DNA of 64,000 nt, from the NCBI GenBank assembly GCA_019244055.1, contig JAFATG010000126.1:1-64000 (forward strand), written 5' to 3'. Made by a program: the position numbers and the translations under genes. Of this stretch, positions 1-8,793 are shown one piece after another; the stretch's first letter is position 1, and the number at the start of each line of letters is the position of its first letter. Origin of the DNA: Acidobacteriaceae bacterium (GTDB lineage: Bacteria; Acidobacteriota; Terriglobia; Bryobacterales; Bryobacteraceae). Below the pieces are notes generated by a model. The model did no database searches. It was not told the origin of the DNA and worked only from the letters and a program-made list of their open reading frames with translations.

Positions 1-635
1 GGTCCGAAATTCTGACCGTCGGAAACATACAGAGTCAGAAATGCGTTACCGGTGGTATAGTCGATTCCCGAAAGCGTAAAGTTCCACCCCGCCGCATCGT
101 ATTTGCTGGCGAAATTGGAGTCATTACCTTCAAACAACACAACGTCCCGCTTGCCGGTGGTTAGGCCGCTGTTGTAGAACGTGAACAACGCCGCACCGTT
201 CACTTGAGCGTCTGTTTTCTGGAAATTACTCAGGGCATAAGATCCATTACCCGTCACCAGAGAGGTAACGTTGGCGCGGTATGCCTGACTATTTAGCGAC
301 TTCCAGAAATTATCCTGTGAGAATCCGATGTTCGTGCCTGTAATCGCGGTCCCATTGAAATTCACGTTTGCATTCGCGTTGGGATCGGTCGAATTCGTCG
401 GGCCATGCCAAAACAGCAAAGAGTCGGTGACCGTACCAGTGATGCCGGAAACGTTAAGGGTACCAGCCCCGACATTCCGCAGCCCAATGTCAGACGTCAC
501 AAAATTTGTATTGAAAATAGTTTGCGCAAATGAGATCGTATTCGCACTCGCAGGGACACCGAGCACCAGCGCCAGTGCAAACGCAACCGTGACGGGGCAC
601 AACTTCCCGCTAAGACACATTCCGCTATTGTTCAT
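1..635 (-). CDS. Secreted protein of unknown function, C-terminus cut by window edge
   Basis: Open frame on the minus strand from an ATG at 635 to the window edge. The ORF track misses it because its stop lies outside. The start is supported by an AGGAA-type ribosome site about 10 bases upstream. The N-terminus has a hydrophobic signal peptide (VAFALALVLGVPASANT). The mature part is rich in Asn, Thr, Ser and Gly, a composition typical of exported PEP-CTERM proteins in Acidobacteria. The C-terminal sorting motif would lie beyond the window, so that membership is only inferred. No enzyme motif is visible. The plus-strand ORF 328-837 is its shadow. Confidence 0.72.
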   Translation of the reverse strand, partial: MNNSGMCLSGKLCPVTVAFALALVLGVPASANTISFAQTIFNTNFVTSDIGLRNVGAGTLNVSGITGTVTDSLLFWHGPTNSTDPNANANVNFNGTAITGTNIGFSQDNFWKSLNSQAYRANVTSLVTGNGSYALSNFQKTDAQVNGAALFTFYNSGLTTGKRDVVLFEGNDSNFASKYDAAGWNFTLSGIDYTTGNAFLTLYVSDGQNFG

Positions 636-833
636 TTATGGTTGTTCCTGCTTCCTCTGCTGTTCCAAGTTACACGAGATCAGCGCTCTGCATAGGACTA
701 GATATCCCCAAGGGAGTACTCCTTTGTACCTCGCTTTGTACCTCCTTTGTTTCCCAGCGGTACTAAAACCTGAGGCCACGGTAGTAGCGAACGCAAGGCG
801 CATCACAATCTGCCCCGCTCTTATCCTGGGAAC

Positions 834-1583
834 ATGACTGTCTTTGTAACGGGAGCCACATCCGGATTCGGGAAAGCAATCGCAAACCAATTCGCAAAAG
901 ATGGCGCGCGAATCATCGGAACCGGACGGCGCGGCGAACGCCTCGCGAGTCTGCACAAACAACTGGGCGACCGTTTTCTTCCCCTCACCTTCGACGTCGG
1001 CAAACGCGCCGAGGTCGAAGAGGCGATCGCGAAACTACCCGCCGAATTTGCCGCCGTCGACATCCTCGTCAATAACGCGGGCGGAGCTATTGGACTCGAT
1101 CCGGCGCAAGCCGCGGACCTGGACGATTGGGATGCCATGATCGACAGCAACGTCAAAGGATTGGTCTACTGCACGCGACTGCTGCTGCCCGGTATGGTGG
1201 AACGGAACCGAGGACACGTCATCAATATTGGGTCTACCGCGGGCGAGTGGCCGTATCCAGGCGGCAACGTCTACGGTGCAGCCAAGGCGTTTGTACACCA
1301 GTTCAGCAATAATCTCAGGGCGGACTTGCTGGGCACTGGTGTGCGGGTGACCACCATTGAACCTGGGCTCGCAGGCGGCACGGAATTTTCGGAAGTCCGA
1401 TTCAAAGGCGACAAGAAAAAAGCCGCGTCCGTGTATGAGGGCACACAGCCGCTCACGTCGGAAGACATCGCGGACGCTGTTCACTGGGTCGCGACGCGGC
1501 CTGCGCACGTGAATGTGAACATGATGCAGATTATGCCGGTGGCGCAGGCGTATGCTCCGCTTGCGGTCAAGCGAAACAAATAG
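834..1583 (+). CDS. ydfG: SDR oxidoreductase, YdfG-type 3-hydroxy acid / malonic semialdehyde dehydrogenase
   Basis: A 249-aa classical short-chain dehydrogenase matching E. coli YdfG almost end to end from memory. Visible are the NADP-binding TGATSGFG at residues 6-13, NNAG at 80-83, and catalytic Ser134, Tyr147 and Lys151 in the spacing of the family. The segments MVERNRGHVINIGSTAG and IEPGLAGGTEFS are YdfG hallmarks. YdfG uses NADP to oxidise L-serine, L-allo-threonine and related 3-hydroxy acids and reduces malonic semialdehyde; it is cytosolic. The gene stands alone, divergent from the secreted protein at 1-635 and convergent with the VWA gene. Substrate here is inferred from family resemblance. 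Confidence 0.93.
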   Translation: MTVFVTGATSGFGKAIANQFAKDGARIIGTGRRGERLASLHKQLGDRFLPLTFDVGKRAEVEEAIAKLPAEFAAVDILVNNAGGAIGLDPAQAADLDDWDAMIDSNVKGLVYCTRLLLPGMVERNRGHVINIGSTAGEWPYPGGNVYGAAKAFVHQFSNNLRADLLGTGVRVTTIEPGLAGGTEFSEVRFKGDKKKAASVYEGTQPLTSEDIADAVHWVATRPAHVNVNMMQIMPVAQAYAPLAVKRNK

Positions 1584-1592
1584 CCGGATGAA

Positions 1593-2612
1593 TCAGAAGC
1601 CCCGCTGAGGCCGGTAACCCGGGCGCGCGCGAATCTTGAATTTCCGCATTGCTTCGTCCGTTAGCTCGATACGAATCCGACGAAAGCCTTCATTCGGATT
1701 CGGCTGCGGATAATAAGTGACCGTGTAGCTGTTGCCCAGATCTTCGCGAATGTTCTCGAATGCTTCCACCTGCTTCTGCCAGGTCTTCGCGAAATAATTC
1801 TTGCCTCCGGTGTTGCTGGAGATCCGGCGGAAAATCGTAGCCGAAATCGGATCGTTATTCACTTCGCTGGTCGAGATGACGTAAATTGGAATGCCTTCAT
1901 CTTCGGCAACGGCGCGAACGTCGTCCGGGGCCACCATGCTCGCGTTATCGGGTCCGTTTGAAAACACGATGACAACTTTGCGTCCCGGCACTCTAGCGGC
2001 ATCGCGCAGGGTGAGCAGCAGACAGTTGTAGAGCGCCGAGTCGTCTCCGGCGACGGCTGTGCGGAGCCCCGAGATGGCCCGGTTCCGATCCCGAACCAGC
2101 GGCACCGCTCGATTCAGATTGCGGCTGTAAGTGTAGACGGCGATCGAATCCGCGCGATCGAGACCCCGAATAAAATCAGCAATCGCATCGGAGGCGTACA
2201 CAAACCCGCGATACATGTAGTTGCTGGTATCGAAGAGCACAAAAACGTTTGTGCCGCTGGCATCCTGGCGCAGATCAGCCACGCCCGGAGGAGCGACGTT
2301 CGCCCCATCGACCGGCGCTGTCCGCACCGCGCGCGTGCTTCCGTTATCCAGCACCTGTACGGGCGCGCGGTTGCCTTCCGCAAATGTGGCAACCTTTTGC
2401 GGAATATCGTCCTCGTAGACCTTAAAATCGGAAGGCTTGATCCCGTTGACGTACTTGCCGTGCGTGTCCATAACCTCAAAGCTCAGGACCACCATGTCGA
2501 CTTTGACATGGAAGGTGGTCTGATCCTCATTTTGATCCTGCGCGCGCAACCAGACGCACGCGGCGACACCCGCCAAAGCGAGCGGGCCGGCGATTCGCAA
2601 AATGTTTTTCAC
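1593..2612 (-). CDS. VWFA-related Acidobacterial domain secreted protein
   Basis: A 339-aa protein with a signal peptide (about residues 1-24) and a single von Willebrand A fold. It belongs to the 'VWFA-related Acidobacterial domain' group by its opening (VDMVVLSFEVMDTHGKYVNGI followed by FKVYEDDIPQKV) and by its end (YTVTYYPQPNPNEGFRRIRI). Family members are exported and presumed to bind proteins. The metal site is atypical: DTSNY at 128-132 instead of DxSxS, so metal binding may be weakened. The gene starts 10 bases after the stop of the 1124-aa secreted protein, so the two probably form one operon. Biological role is unknown. Confidence 0.88.
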   Translation of the reverse strand: MKNILRIAGPLALAGVAACVWLRAQDQNEDQTTFHVKVDMVVLSFEVMDTHGKYVNGIKPSDFKVYEDDIPQKVATFAEGNRAPVQVLDNGSTRAVRTAPVDGANVAPPGVADLRQDASGTNVFVLFDTSNYMYRGFVYASDAIADFIRGLDRADSIAVYTYSRNLNRAVPLVRDRNRAISGLRTAVAGDDSALYNCLLLTLRDAARVPGRKVVIVFSNGPDNASMVAPDDVRAVAEDEGIPIYVISTSEVNNDPISATIFRRISSNTGGKNYFAKTWQKQVEAFENIREDLGNSYTVTYYPQPNPNEGFRRIRIELTDEAMRKFKIRARPGYRPQRGF

Positions 2613-2621
2613 GATTCCTTC

Positions 2622-5600
2622 CTAATTTAATGAGCTGGTTGCTTCCGTAACCGGCTGGTTCACGCTCTGCATAACGGTCCCCGAGACCGTCTTCAGAGAG
2701 CGGAGCAGTGCCGGCCAATCTTCAAGATGTGTCGCGAATATGTTCTCAATCGCCGCGCGATTCCAGTCTGGGACATATATATCAAGCTGCGAGACCGGCA
2801 CCCCTACGCGATCGGCAAGCGCGGCGTAATACAGATTGTTCGATTCCCAGCTCTCCGCCATAATGCGGCTCGAATAACCCATAAGCGCCGGGAACGTCCG
2901 CAGATACAAAAGCCCAGGTAAATAGGAATGCGTCAGGGTTGGTTTCGGAGTGCCGAATGCTCTCGAAATCGAAGCGGGGAGAAGTTCCGGATCGTCTTTC
3001 GCTGCCATCTCGGCGATCTCTCTCGAGGGTAGATCGGGAGAGACATTTTTCAGGCTTGGATCTTCCGCCACGCTGTAGAGAATGGAGGGCGGCAACTGGC
3101 CCAAAGCGTGTGCGAAATCGGCCGACCGCAACCGGTCATCGATCCTCTCCACATCACCGGGAGTCTCATAGCGCCGCAACGCATCCATAACCTTCGATTC
3201 CACCTCGCTGTTCAGCGCCGCGGCCGCCAGCAGCGCTTCGCCGCGCTGCATGTGCAGCCCAACCCAACGAACTTGCTGTGGAGAAATGTTACGCCAGCGA
3301 TTTACGGTGACATCCACAATCATTTGAGGAACCAGATCACCCCAGATGAGGGCCTGTTCGCGTTTGGGGGTGAGGAAGTTCTGTTCCGCTTCTGCGATCG
3401 CATAGGGCAATGAAATCAGCGATCCCGCGAGGCGGCCGCCGGCGCTCTCCGGCCATCCTGTTCCCGCAACCTGTGTGGCGCGCCAGATGGCGGGAGAGCC
3501 GTCCGGGCCGATGAAGTCGTGGCTCCGAACGAAGAGCGGATTCGCAAGCAGGAGTTGGGCTCCATCGGGTGCGTAGTAGCTATAGAGAATCCCGACCAGA
3601 GAATCCCGCAGGAAGGGCGCCAAGGTTGCCTTGACGTCTTTCCTCTCGTTTCCCTTTGCCAAATTATCGAAATTCGTCTTTCGCTCTTGCGTAATGTGCC
3701 GCTCACTCCAGTAGCCCGGAACATAGGCGCTTTTTTCCGGTGCCGATAAAGAACCGCGCACGGTCTCAGCCTCCTCGAGCCGCGATAACTGCTCGGTCAG
3801 GTTCTTCATCAGCTTTGGATCCACCGGACCCTTTCCTAGGTGGTCCGCGGCAGCAAATAAGGCGTCTATCGAAACCAGGCGCTGGGCATCGAATATCCGC
3901 ATGAAGTTCTCAACCGGACTATTCGGCGCGTTCGCCGGCGCGTGTATCTTCCCGACGAGCAGTTCCGTCAGAGACTCCTGCGGCGAGAGCTTCGTGGCAC
4001 CGGCACTCGCGAGCAGCGATTCGACTGCAGCACGGTCTGCGTCAAACAGCTCTGAGCCTCCTCTGGCACGCCCAAAAGGCCCTATCAGCTTGCTGAACGA
4101 AGCATCTTGCGCTTCAGGCGCGATCGAACCCTGCCGGCAGAGAATCCGCCATAGCTCGACAACGGATTGCAGACTACCCATCGTGTCGGATTTGAGCAAA
4201 ACATCTCTTATACTCGCCGTTTCGGACATGAGGTCCACATAGTGCTGAATAGAAGGCTCACTGAGATTCGGTGCGTCGGCGAACACGGCGTATTGGGACC
4301 CGTAGGTATGGTAGGCGCTGACAAGAGCTGACGCGAGCTCCGGTGAAATCGGCTTCGCACGGTGCCGGTCGATATCGTTCAAAGCTAGGAAGATCTTCAG
4401 CGGCTCATTCTCCACCGATTTGCGGCTCAAAGCAAATAGCGCTTCGATCAGATCGTCGCTGGTGCGCCACGTTGTCGCCGAGCGGGTGAGTCTCCCATCG
4501 TATTTGCCGTTCGGGTGATGTATGAACAGGTTCCGCCAGACATCGAGGTCGCCGGGAACATGCGGTTGGCCATTCGGATCAATGTAGAGAGATGTGGTGA
4601 GCAGCATCAGCTCCGTGCTCGAGCGGAACACCGGACGCGCAGGTCCAGGGCTGGTGATCTTTCCGCGCAGCGCGTCATAGAACCGCTTCATGCGGTCGGG
4701 CTGGGTGAGATAGGTTGCCGTGGCGCCGCGGCTCCGCGAGAGAGCATCGAAGTAGCTGGCCAGCCACCCATCGTCGGTGGCGATCAACTTGATGAAGAAA
4801 GCTCCGGGATTTGATGGTGAAACGCCCACGAGCCCAGCCCAAACCTTCGGAGAACCAGGCACAACGGCAGCGCCGTTCTGGACCTGAAACATGCTCCCGA
4901 AAAAGTCCAGCACATGCGCGTAGACCTTCAACTTGGCCGGAGTGGACTGGCTTCGCAGAGCCTCCGCTGTAGCGCGGTCGAGATGTGATAACCCGAGATA
5001 CAGACGGGCTAGCGATGGATCTGACAGGAATGCGTCTATGAAGTCACCCTGACCCGGGCGACCCAGGGCGGTCATCCAATACTGTGCCGTATAGAGCACC
5101 GGGACCGGACTCGGAGCATACGGAAGCTCGAACGGGTGATTCGCTCGCAAGTCCTGCTCGAGCTCAGAAATCGGAAAGGCCGAATCGACGGTCAGAAAGG
5201 CCCGAGTGGCGTTGACCGTTTCAAGCACTAGGTCTCCGCCACAGCTCCCTCGCATGCGATAGCCGAGAATCTTCAGCAGGGCGCCCGTCTGTTCGCTGTC
5301 GCAAGTGGGGATCGCGATTTTGCCCTCCTTATTTGCCATAGCTTGCAATTCGCGTGCTTGCCCGATATAGCGGACCAGCAGGCGCATATATTCGGTCTGC
5401 TGAAGCAATTCGTTGCCGGACGCCTCATAGCCATTGGTGACGACATTCCGGGCCAGCGCGGGCAGCAGATCCTGTGCGGGCATATCGGGCGACAAAGCGG
5501 CCATACGCGCAAAGGACCGGAACGGTCCTGGAATCAGGATGGTGGAATACGGCGGCTTCAAGTTTTGTGGAGGCGGTGTGAGATCGTCGCCGCCGGCCGA

Positions 5601-5996
5601 CCGATACCGAGCAAGATCGTCCTGCAGATCCGTATTGGTTCCCTGCATGAAATCGAGCAGCACCAACTCGCGCAACGCGAGTTTGCGCAAGCTTGGGTCT
5701 TGCTCTTCATCGGCCCACTTCCGGTACGCCTGGCGCGACTCGGGATCGCCATGCCGGTCCAAAAACAGAGCTAGATCGCGCGAGGCGAGAGTATTTCCTG
5801 GTGTGTTCGCTTGCTGCTCGAGCAGCGAGCGGGCGCCGCGCAAATCACCGGCAGCCTCTTTTTGAAATACCTCGTCATCGAGCGTCGGATTGGCGCCACC
5901 CGCAGCCCGCAAATCCGCGGACCAAATGCAGGATAGAAAGGCAAGGGAAAAAGCAGCCCAGGTAGCTGACTTTAGTCCCCACGGGATAATTGTCAC
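2622..5996 (-). CDS. Large secreted protein of unknown function (1124 aa)
   Basis: Unbroken ORF starting at GTG 5996, with a signal peptide in the first 32 or so residues (WAAFSLAFLSCIWSADLRAA). I do not recognise the family. The remainder is largely predicted alpha-helical with many Leu/Ala/Asp/Glu stretches, as in helical-repeat or scaffold proteins. One close Cys pair (PTCDSEQ and RGSCGGD, near residues 232 and 250) could form a disulphide. No protease, glycosidase or nuclease motif is seen. It lies directly upstream of and tightly spaced with the VWA protein, so both are likely exported and used together. Coding is certain from length and codon pattern; function is not. Confidence 0.85.
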   Translation of the reverse strand: MTIIPWGLKSATWAAFSLAFLSCIWSADLRAAGGANPTLDDEVFQKEAAGDLRGARSLLEQQANTPGNTLASRDLALFLDRHGDPESRQAYRKWADEEQDPSLRKLALRELVLLDFMQGTNTDLQDDLARYRSAGGDDLTPPPQNLKPPYSTILIPGPFRSFARMAALSPDMPAQDLLPALARNVVTNGYEASGNELLQQTEYMRLLVRYIGQARELQAMANKEGKIAIPTCDSEQTGALLKILGYRMRGSCGGDLVLETVNATRAFLTVDSAFPISELEQDLRANHPFELPYAPSPVPVLYTAQYWMTALGRPGQGDFIDAFLSDPSLARLYLGLSHLDRATAEALRSQSTPAKLKVYAHVLDFFGSMFQVQNGAAVVPGSPKVWAGLVGVSPSNPGAFFIKLIATDDGWLASYFDALSRSRGATATYLTQPDRMKRFYDALRGKITSPGPARPVFRSSTELMLLTTSLYIDPNGQPHVPGDLDVWRNLFIHHPNGKYDGRLTRSATTWRTSDDLIEALFALSRKSVENEPLKIFLALNDIDRHRAKPISPELASALVSAYHTYGSQYAVFADAPNLSEPSIQHYVDLMSETASIRDVLLKSDTMGSLQSVVELWRILCRQGSIAPEAQDASFSKLIGPFGRARGGSELFDADRAAVESLLASAGATKLSPQESLTELLVGKIHAPANAPNSPVENFMRIFDAQRLVSIDALFAAADHLGKGPVDPKLMKNLTEQLSRLEEAETVRGSLSAPEKSAYVPGYWSERHITQERKTNFDNLAKGNERKDVKATLAPFLRDSLVGILYSYYAPDGAQLLLANPLFVRSHDFIGPDGSPAIWRATQVAGTGWPESAGGRLAGSLISLPYAIAEAEQNFLTPKREQALIWGDLVPQMIVDVTVNRWRNISPQQVRWVGLHMQRGEALLAAAALNSEVESKVMDALRRYETPGDVERIDDRLRSADFAHALGQLPPSILYSVAEDPSLKNVSPDLPSREIAEMAAKDDPELLPASISRAFGTPKPTLTHSYLPGLLYLRTFPALMGYSSRIMAESWESNNLYYAALADRVGVPVSQLDIYVPDWNRAAIENIFATHLEDWPALLRSLKTVSGTVMQSVNQPVTEATSSLN

Positions 5997-6347
5997 TTCT
6001 CAGTGCCCCCAAACTGGTTTCCTACTCTACCACTTGTCGGTTGAGACCGGAGTACCGTTATATTACGCAAATGTAAACTTTTGGTGCGGTTTGGGGGGAA
6101 GGTTCTTCGAGAACTTGGCAGGAGAACGAAAAAGCCCGTGGCACGACTGCCGCGGGCTCTCTCAAGGAGGAAGCCGAATCCGGCCTTCCTGAATCAGTCC
6201 ATCAGACACCCAGTCACCATAATCTGGCCCAAGCTGGTGAAAACGAGTGACATATCAGTCATAACCGAAAATCGGCCGCACGTTTCCCGACCAATGGTAT
6301 AGTTTGGGTTAGCGGCACTCGCCGCAGTCTGTTTTCCCCACCGAGAC
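5997..6347. other. Intergenic region upstream of tRNA-Lys and the 1124-aa gene
   Basis: No convincing gene. It holds divergent promoter space: the minus-strand hairpin at 6133-6158, and a possible plus-strand -10 box (TATAGT, 6298-6303) 45 bases ahead of the tRNA. No clear -35 box was seen, so the promoter is tentative. Confidence 0.4.
6133..6158 (-). terminator. Hairpin plus T-tract, minus strand
   Basis: AGCCCGTGGCA and TGCCGCGGGCT form an 11-bp stem (one G-T pair) with a 4-base loop. Read on the minus strand, the hairpin is followed by TTTTT, the form of an intrinsic terminator. It lies about 135 bases upstream of the start of the 1124-aa gene, so it would stop transcripts arriving from the tRNA side or act as a leader attenuator. 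Confidence 0.5.
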
Positions 6348-6423
6348 GGGCGCGTAGCTCAATTGGCAGAGCAAGTGACTCTTAATCACTAGGTTGTAGG
6401 TTCGATTCCTACCGCGCTCACCA
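6348..6423 (+). tRNA. tRNA-Lys (CTT anticodon)
   Basis: Full cloverleaf of 76 nt: acceptor GGGCGCG pairs with CGCGCTC (one G-T), D stem GCTC/GAGC, anticodon stem AGTGA/TCACT around loop CTCTTAA (anticodon CTT), T stem GTAGG/CCTAC with TTCGATT. The discriminator is A and CCA is encoded. Its 3' 47 bases plus 4 flanking bases are repeated perfectly at 8794-8844, marking it as the integration target of a mobile element. Confidence 0.97.
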
Positions 6424-6427
6424 GCAT
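6377..6427 (+). repeat. attL-like direct repeat inside tRNA-Lys
   Basis: This 51-bp segment, from the anticodon stem of tRNA-Lys to just past its CCA, is identical to 8794-8844 in the same orientation. Tyrosine recombinases commonly integrate in the anticodon arm to 3' end of tRNA genes and leave such a duplication. Here the copy lies in the intact tRNA, which is therefore the reconstituted left junction. Confidence 0.85.
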
Positions 6428-6478
6428 CTATAAACCAGTTCCAAACTCCCGGACGAGTGCAACCTACTGTGGTGCATT

Positions 6479-7285
6479 TTGTGCGGTTCGTTTTGGCGCG
6501 AGCCGGATGTGCGAGTAACGCTCCAACATGGCTCGGCTCATGTAACCCGGCATTGTCTGAAGGGATTTGTTCTTCTGTTGTTGTTCGCCTTCGCTGCGGG
6601 TACAGCATTAGCAACTGCAATAGATGTAAACGGCACATGTGAGCTGGGGAATTGCGCCACGCCAGACACGCTCACTGCCTCCGACGGGACGCTAACCACC
6701 TCATTTAATTTTCTGTTCACCTTCGGCAACACAGACCCGTTTTCAGTCAATGGGACAGCGGTCGCAACAAATTCGGGTGCAACTGCCTTTACCCTGGTCC
6801 CCGTCTTCACGGCCACCTACGTTGGGAATAAAGCTGGTACGAACTCTGGCAACGATACTCTGACGGTTGATTTCTTGCAGAATTATCAAAACTTGGGCGG
6901 CTCCTCTGGCCGCGCACAAGAAAGTTTCTTTGGAGAGTTTGGGGGAGGGTTTGCGCCGCTCACAAGCAGCGCCTTACAGTTTTTTCCAGGTCCCAATATG
7001 CTGCCGCTGCTAGGGCCTATTTCGCCACCGCCCGACAAGTTTTCCGCATCGTCAGGCATCCAACTTGTTGGGGGCCTCGGTAATCCTGTGTTGTTCGATG
7101 TTCGATTCACCGACACGTTCGGGGCCGGATCGGCCCCAGGGGCGTTGATCATCGCGAGCAATGTTCCCCTCCCTCCTTCGACTGTGCCGGAGCCGCGAGC
7201 TTGGTATCTGTGTGGAACGGGTATTGCGCTGCTCTTTCTTAGCAAATTGCGTGGCTCTCGTCAGGCTGAACTGGGCAGAGACTAG
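6479..7285 (+). CDS. PEP-CTERM sorting domain protein
   Basis: Exported protein of up to 268 aa. The track start is TTG at 6479; a GTG at 6509 is also possible, and neither has a strong ribosome site. The hydrophobic signal segment (GFVLLLLFAFAAGTALA) follows residue 28. The mature domain is Thr/Asn/Gly/Phe-rich without catalytic motif. The C-terminus has the tripartite signal: VPEP, a hydrophobic helix (WYLCGTGIALLFL), then basic KLRGSR, which is recognised by an exosortase for anchoring to the envelope or polysaccharide matrix. No exosortase gene is in the window. It is the first gene after tRNA-Lys and lies inside the insert. Confidence 0.8.
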   Translation: MCGSFWREPDVRVTLQHGSAHVTRHCLKGFVLLLLFAFAAGTALATAIDVNGTCELGNCATPDTLTASDGTLTTSFNFLFTFGNTDPFSVNGTAVATNSGATAFTLVPVFTATYVGNKAGTNSGNDTLTVDFLQNYQNLGGSSGRAQESFFGEFGGGFAPLTSSALQFFPGPNMLPLLGPISPPPDKFSASSGIQLVGGLGNPVLFDVRFTDTFGAGSAPGALIIASNVPLPPSTVPEPRAWYLCGTGIALLFLSKLRGSRQAELGRD

Positions 7286-7376
7286 ACTCTGTCGAAGGCG
7301 TTGGTCGAAGCACATGCCAGAGTTGAGGCGCAGATCACTAGCAACCGGAAGCCATCGAATTCGTATCCCCACATCC

Positions 7377-8546
7377 TTAAGCCGCAAGTTCTCGCCACTG
7401 TGGAACGTAGAGATAACCAATACGCTTGTCGACAGCTTCCTCCACCCGATTTAAGAACGGATATGGTGCTTCACGGGCGCGCATCAGCTTAGACCCCGCT
7501 TTCACCGCAACAGCAAGTGCCACGCCTTTAAACCCACCAAGGAACAACGCAAAAGAATGAGCCCCAATCGCATCCTTTGCAAGATCGACCGCCTTTTCGA
7601 GACCTTTGTCGGTTACCGCGTCCTTCAAAGCCTCCTGAAGCTGGGGCAGTTTCTTCACGCATCCACGCCAGTCTTCTAGCACCTCTTCCGCCTTGGCCTT
7701 CAGGAGGTCATCGCGTTGTTTTTCGTCTATGCCAGCCGGTATATGGGTCACAAAGCTGCTCAACTTGCCGTAGAATTTTCGCAGTTCGCGGCCGCCCTCA
7801 ACCACGATGTCCCGAATGTCCTCCGGTTTCAAGCGGGTGAGATCAAACCCCGTAGCCAAAACGACCTGGCATAGCTCCTGCACTACTAGCTGTTCACCGA
7901 TTTCATCGTCGGGTAAGGCGGGTACTTGCAAGAGCCGGTCGAAAACTTGTTTTTGGGTGCCCGCGAGAAGCGCATTGTGAGCCTCGGGCGAGGGTGTCAC
8001 GACCTTGAGTCCGTCTTGCTTGGCAATTGCTAAAGCCAGAACCGACATGATGGCGGCACCCATTTGTGGATGCATAGTTAACCAGTCGAACGTGTCATGC
8101 TCCTGAACCCCCCGCGTATTCCAAGCCAGCTTCTTTTCGACGAGCCAATCGGAGAAAGTAAAATTCAAAATCTTCATTCGGTGCACTTGAAACGCTTTGG
8201 CACCGGTCCGATACTCTTCTGGAGTGCGCTTCTCTGAGTAACGCTTAACCAGAGTCCTCTCATGTTTCTTCAGGTTTTCGAACAGATCGTTTTGCGCCCG
8301 CTGCACGCGGTCACTGTAGATGCGAGCTTGATCGAGCAGCGGGTTTCCCTTCTTATCCACCAGAGCGAGATATGGCTGAATTACATTGTTATCGGACAAT
8401 GTAAAGCGGTTCGGAACTATGCGATGAACTTTCTGGAAAGCGAGAAGGGCCGATTTAAGCCAGTTCTCGTTCCGAATATGAATGTATGGATAATAGAGCG
8501 CTGCCCGCTCTTCGTAGTTCCCGTTCGTGGCCTCGGCTCCTGCCAT
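7377..8546 (-). CDS. DUF6236-like protein, island cargo
   Basis: A 389-aa cytosolic protein. The opening ALYYPYIHIRNENWLKSALL and the following 'KVHRIVP' segment are what I remember for DUF6236, a family of unknown function scattered in bacterial accessory DNA. The middle is helical and charged; a Gly/Ala/Val-rich stretch (FALFLGGFKGVALAVAV, about residues 335-355) resembles a glycine-zipper or short membrane helix. The start is supported by GGGGG about 10 bases upstream of ATG 8546. It occupies half of the tRNA-Lys insert and points toward the tRNA. No nuclease or ATPase motif is seen. A defence role is possible from context only. Confidence 0.78.
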   Translation of the reverse strand: MAGAEATNGNYEERAALYYPYIHIRNENWLKSALLAFQKVHRIVPNRFTLSDNNVIQPYLALVDKKGNPLLDQARIYSDRVQRAQNDLFENLKKHERTLVKRYSEKRTPEEYRTGAKAFQVHRMKILNFTFSDWLVEKKLAWNTRGVQEHDTFDWLTMHPQMGAAIMSVLALAIAKQDGLKVVTPSPEAHNALLAGTQKQVFDRLLQVPALPDDEIGEQLVVQELCQVVLATGFDLTRLKPEDIRDIVVEGGRELRKFYGKLSSFVTHIPAGIDEKQRDDLLKAKAEEVLEDWRGCVKKLPQLQEALKDAVTDKGLEKAVDLAKDAIGAHSFALFLGGFKGVALAVAVKAGSKLMRAREAPYPFLNRVEEAVDKRIGYLYVPQWRELAA

Positions 8547-8793
8547 TGCATCAAACCCCCGTTCACGGTGATCTGGATTCGCGGAAGTATTATACGCGCA
8601 CCGGCTTAAACGATGTGAACGGCGCGCCCACCCTTCTCTTTCATACAGGGACTCTCATAGGGACTCTGCTTCAATTTTGTGCAATCTGGTGAACAACCCT
8701 GCGTAGCGTCCACATGCAGGGAAGTCCTGGTTACGGGGGTTCTGAGCACTCCGGCACAATCGTGAGTACCGCTGGAAACACCCCGGGGGCGGC

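Noticed and set aside
328-837. 169-aa plus-strand ORF
   Set aside because: Shadow of the truncated secreted protein on the minus strand and of its promoter region.
6309-6638. Minus-strand ORF with GERGRNRTYNLVIKSHLL
   Set aside because: It is the antisense translation of tRNA-Lys, a well-known spurious 'protein'.
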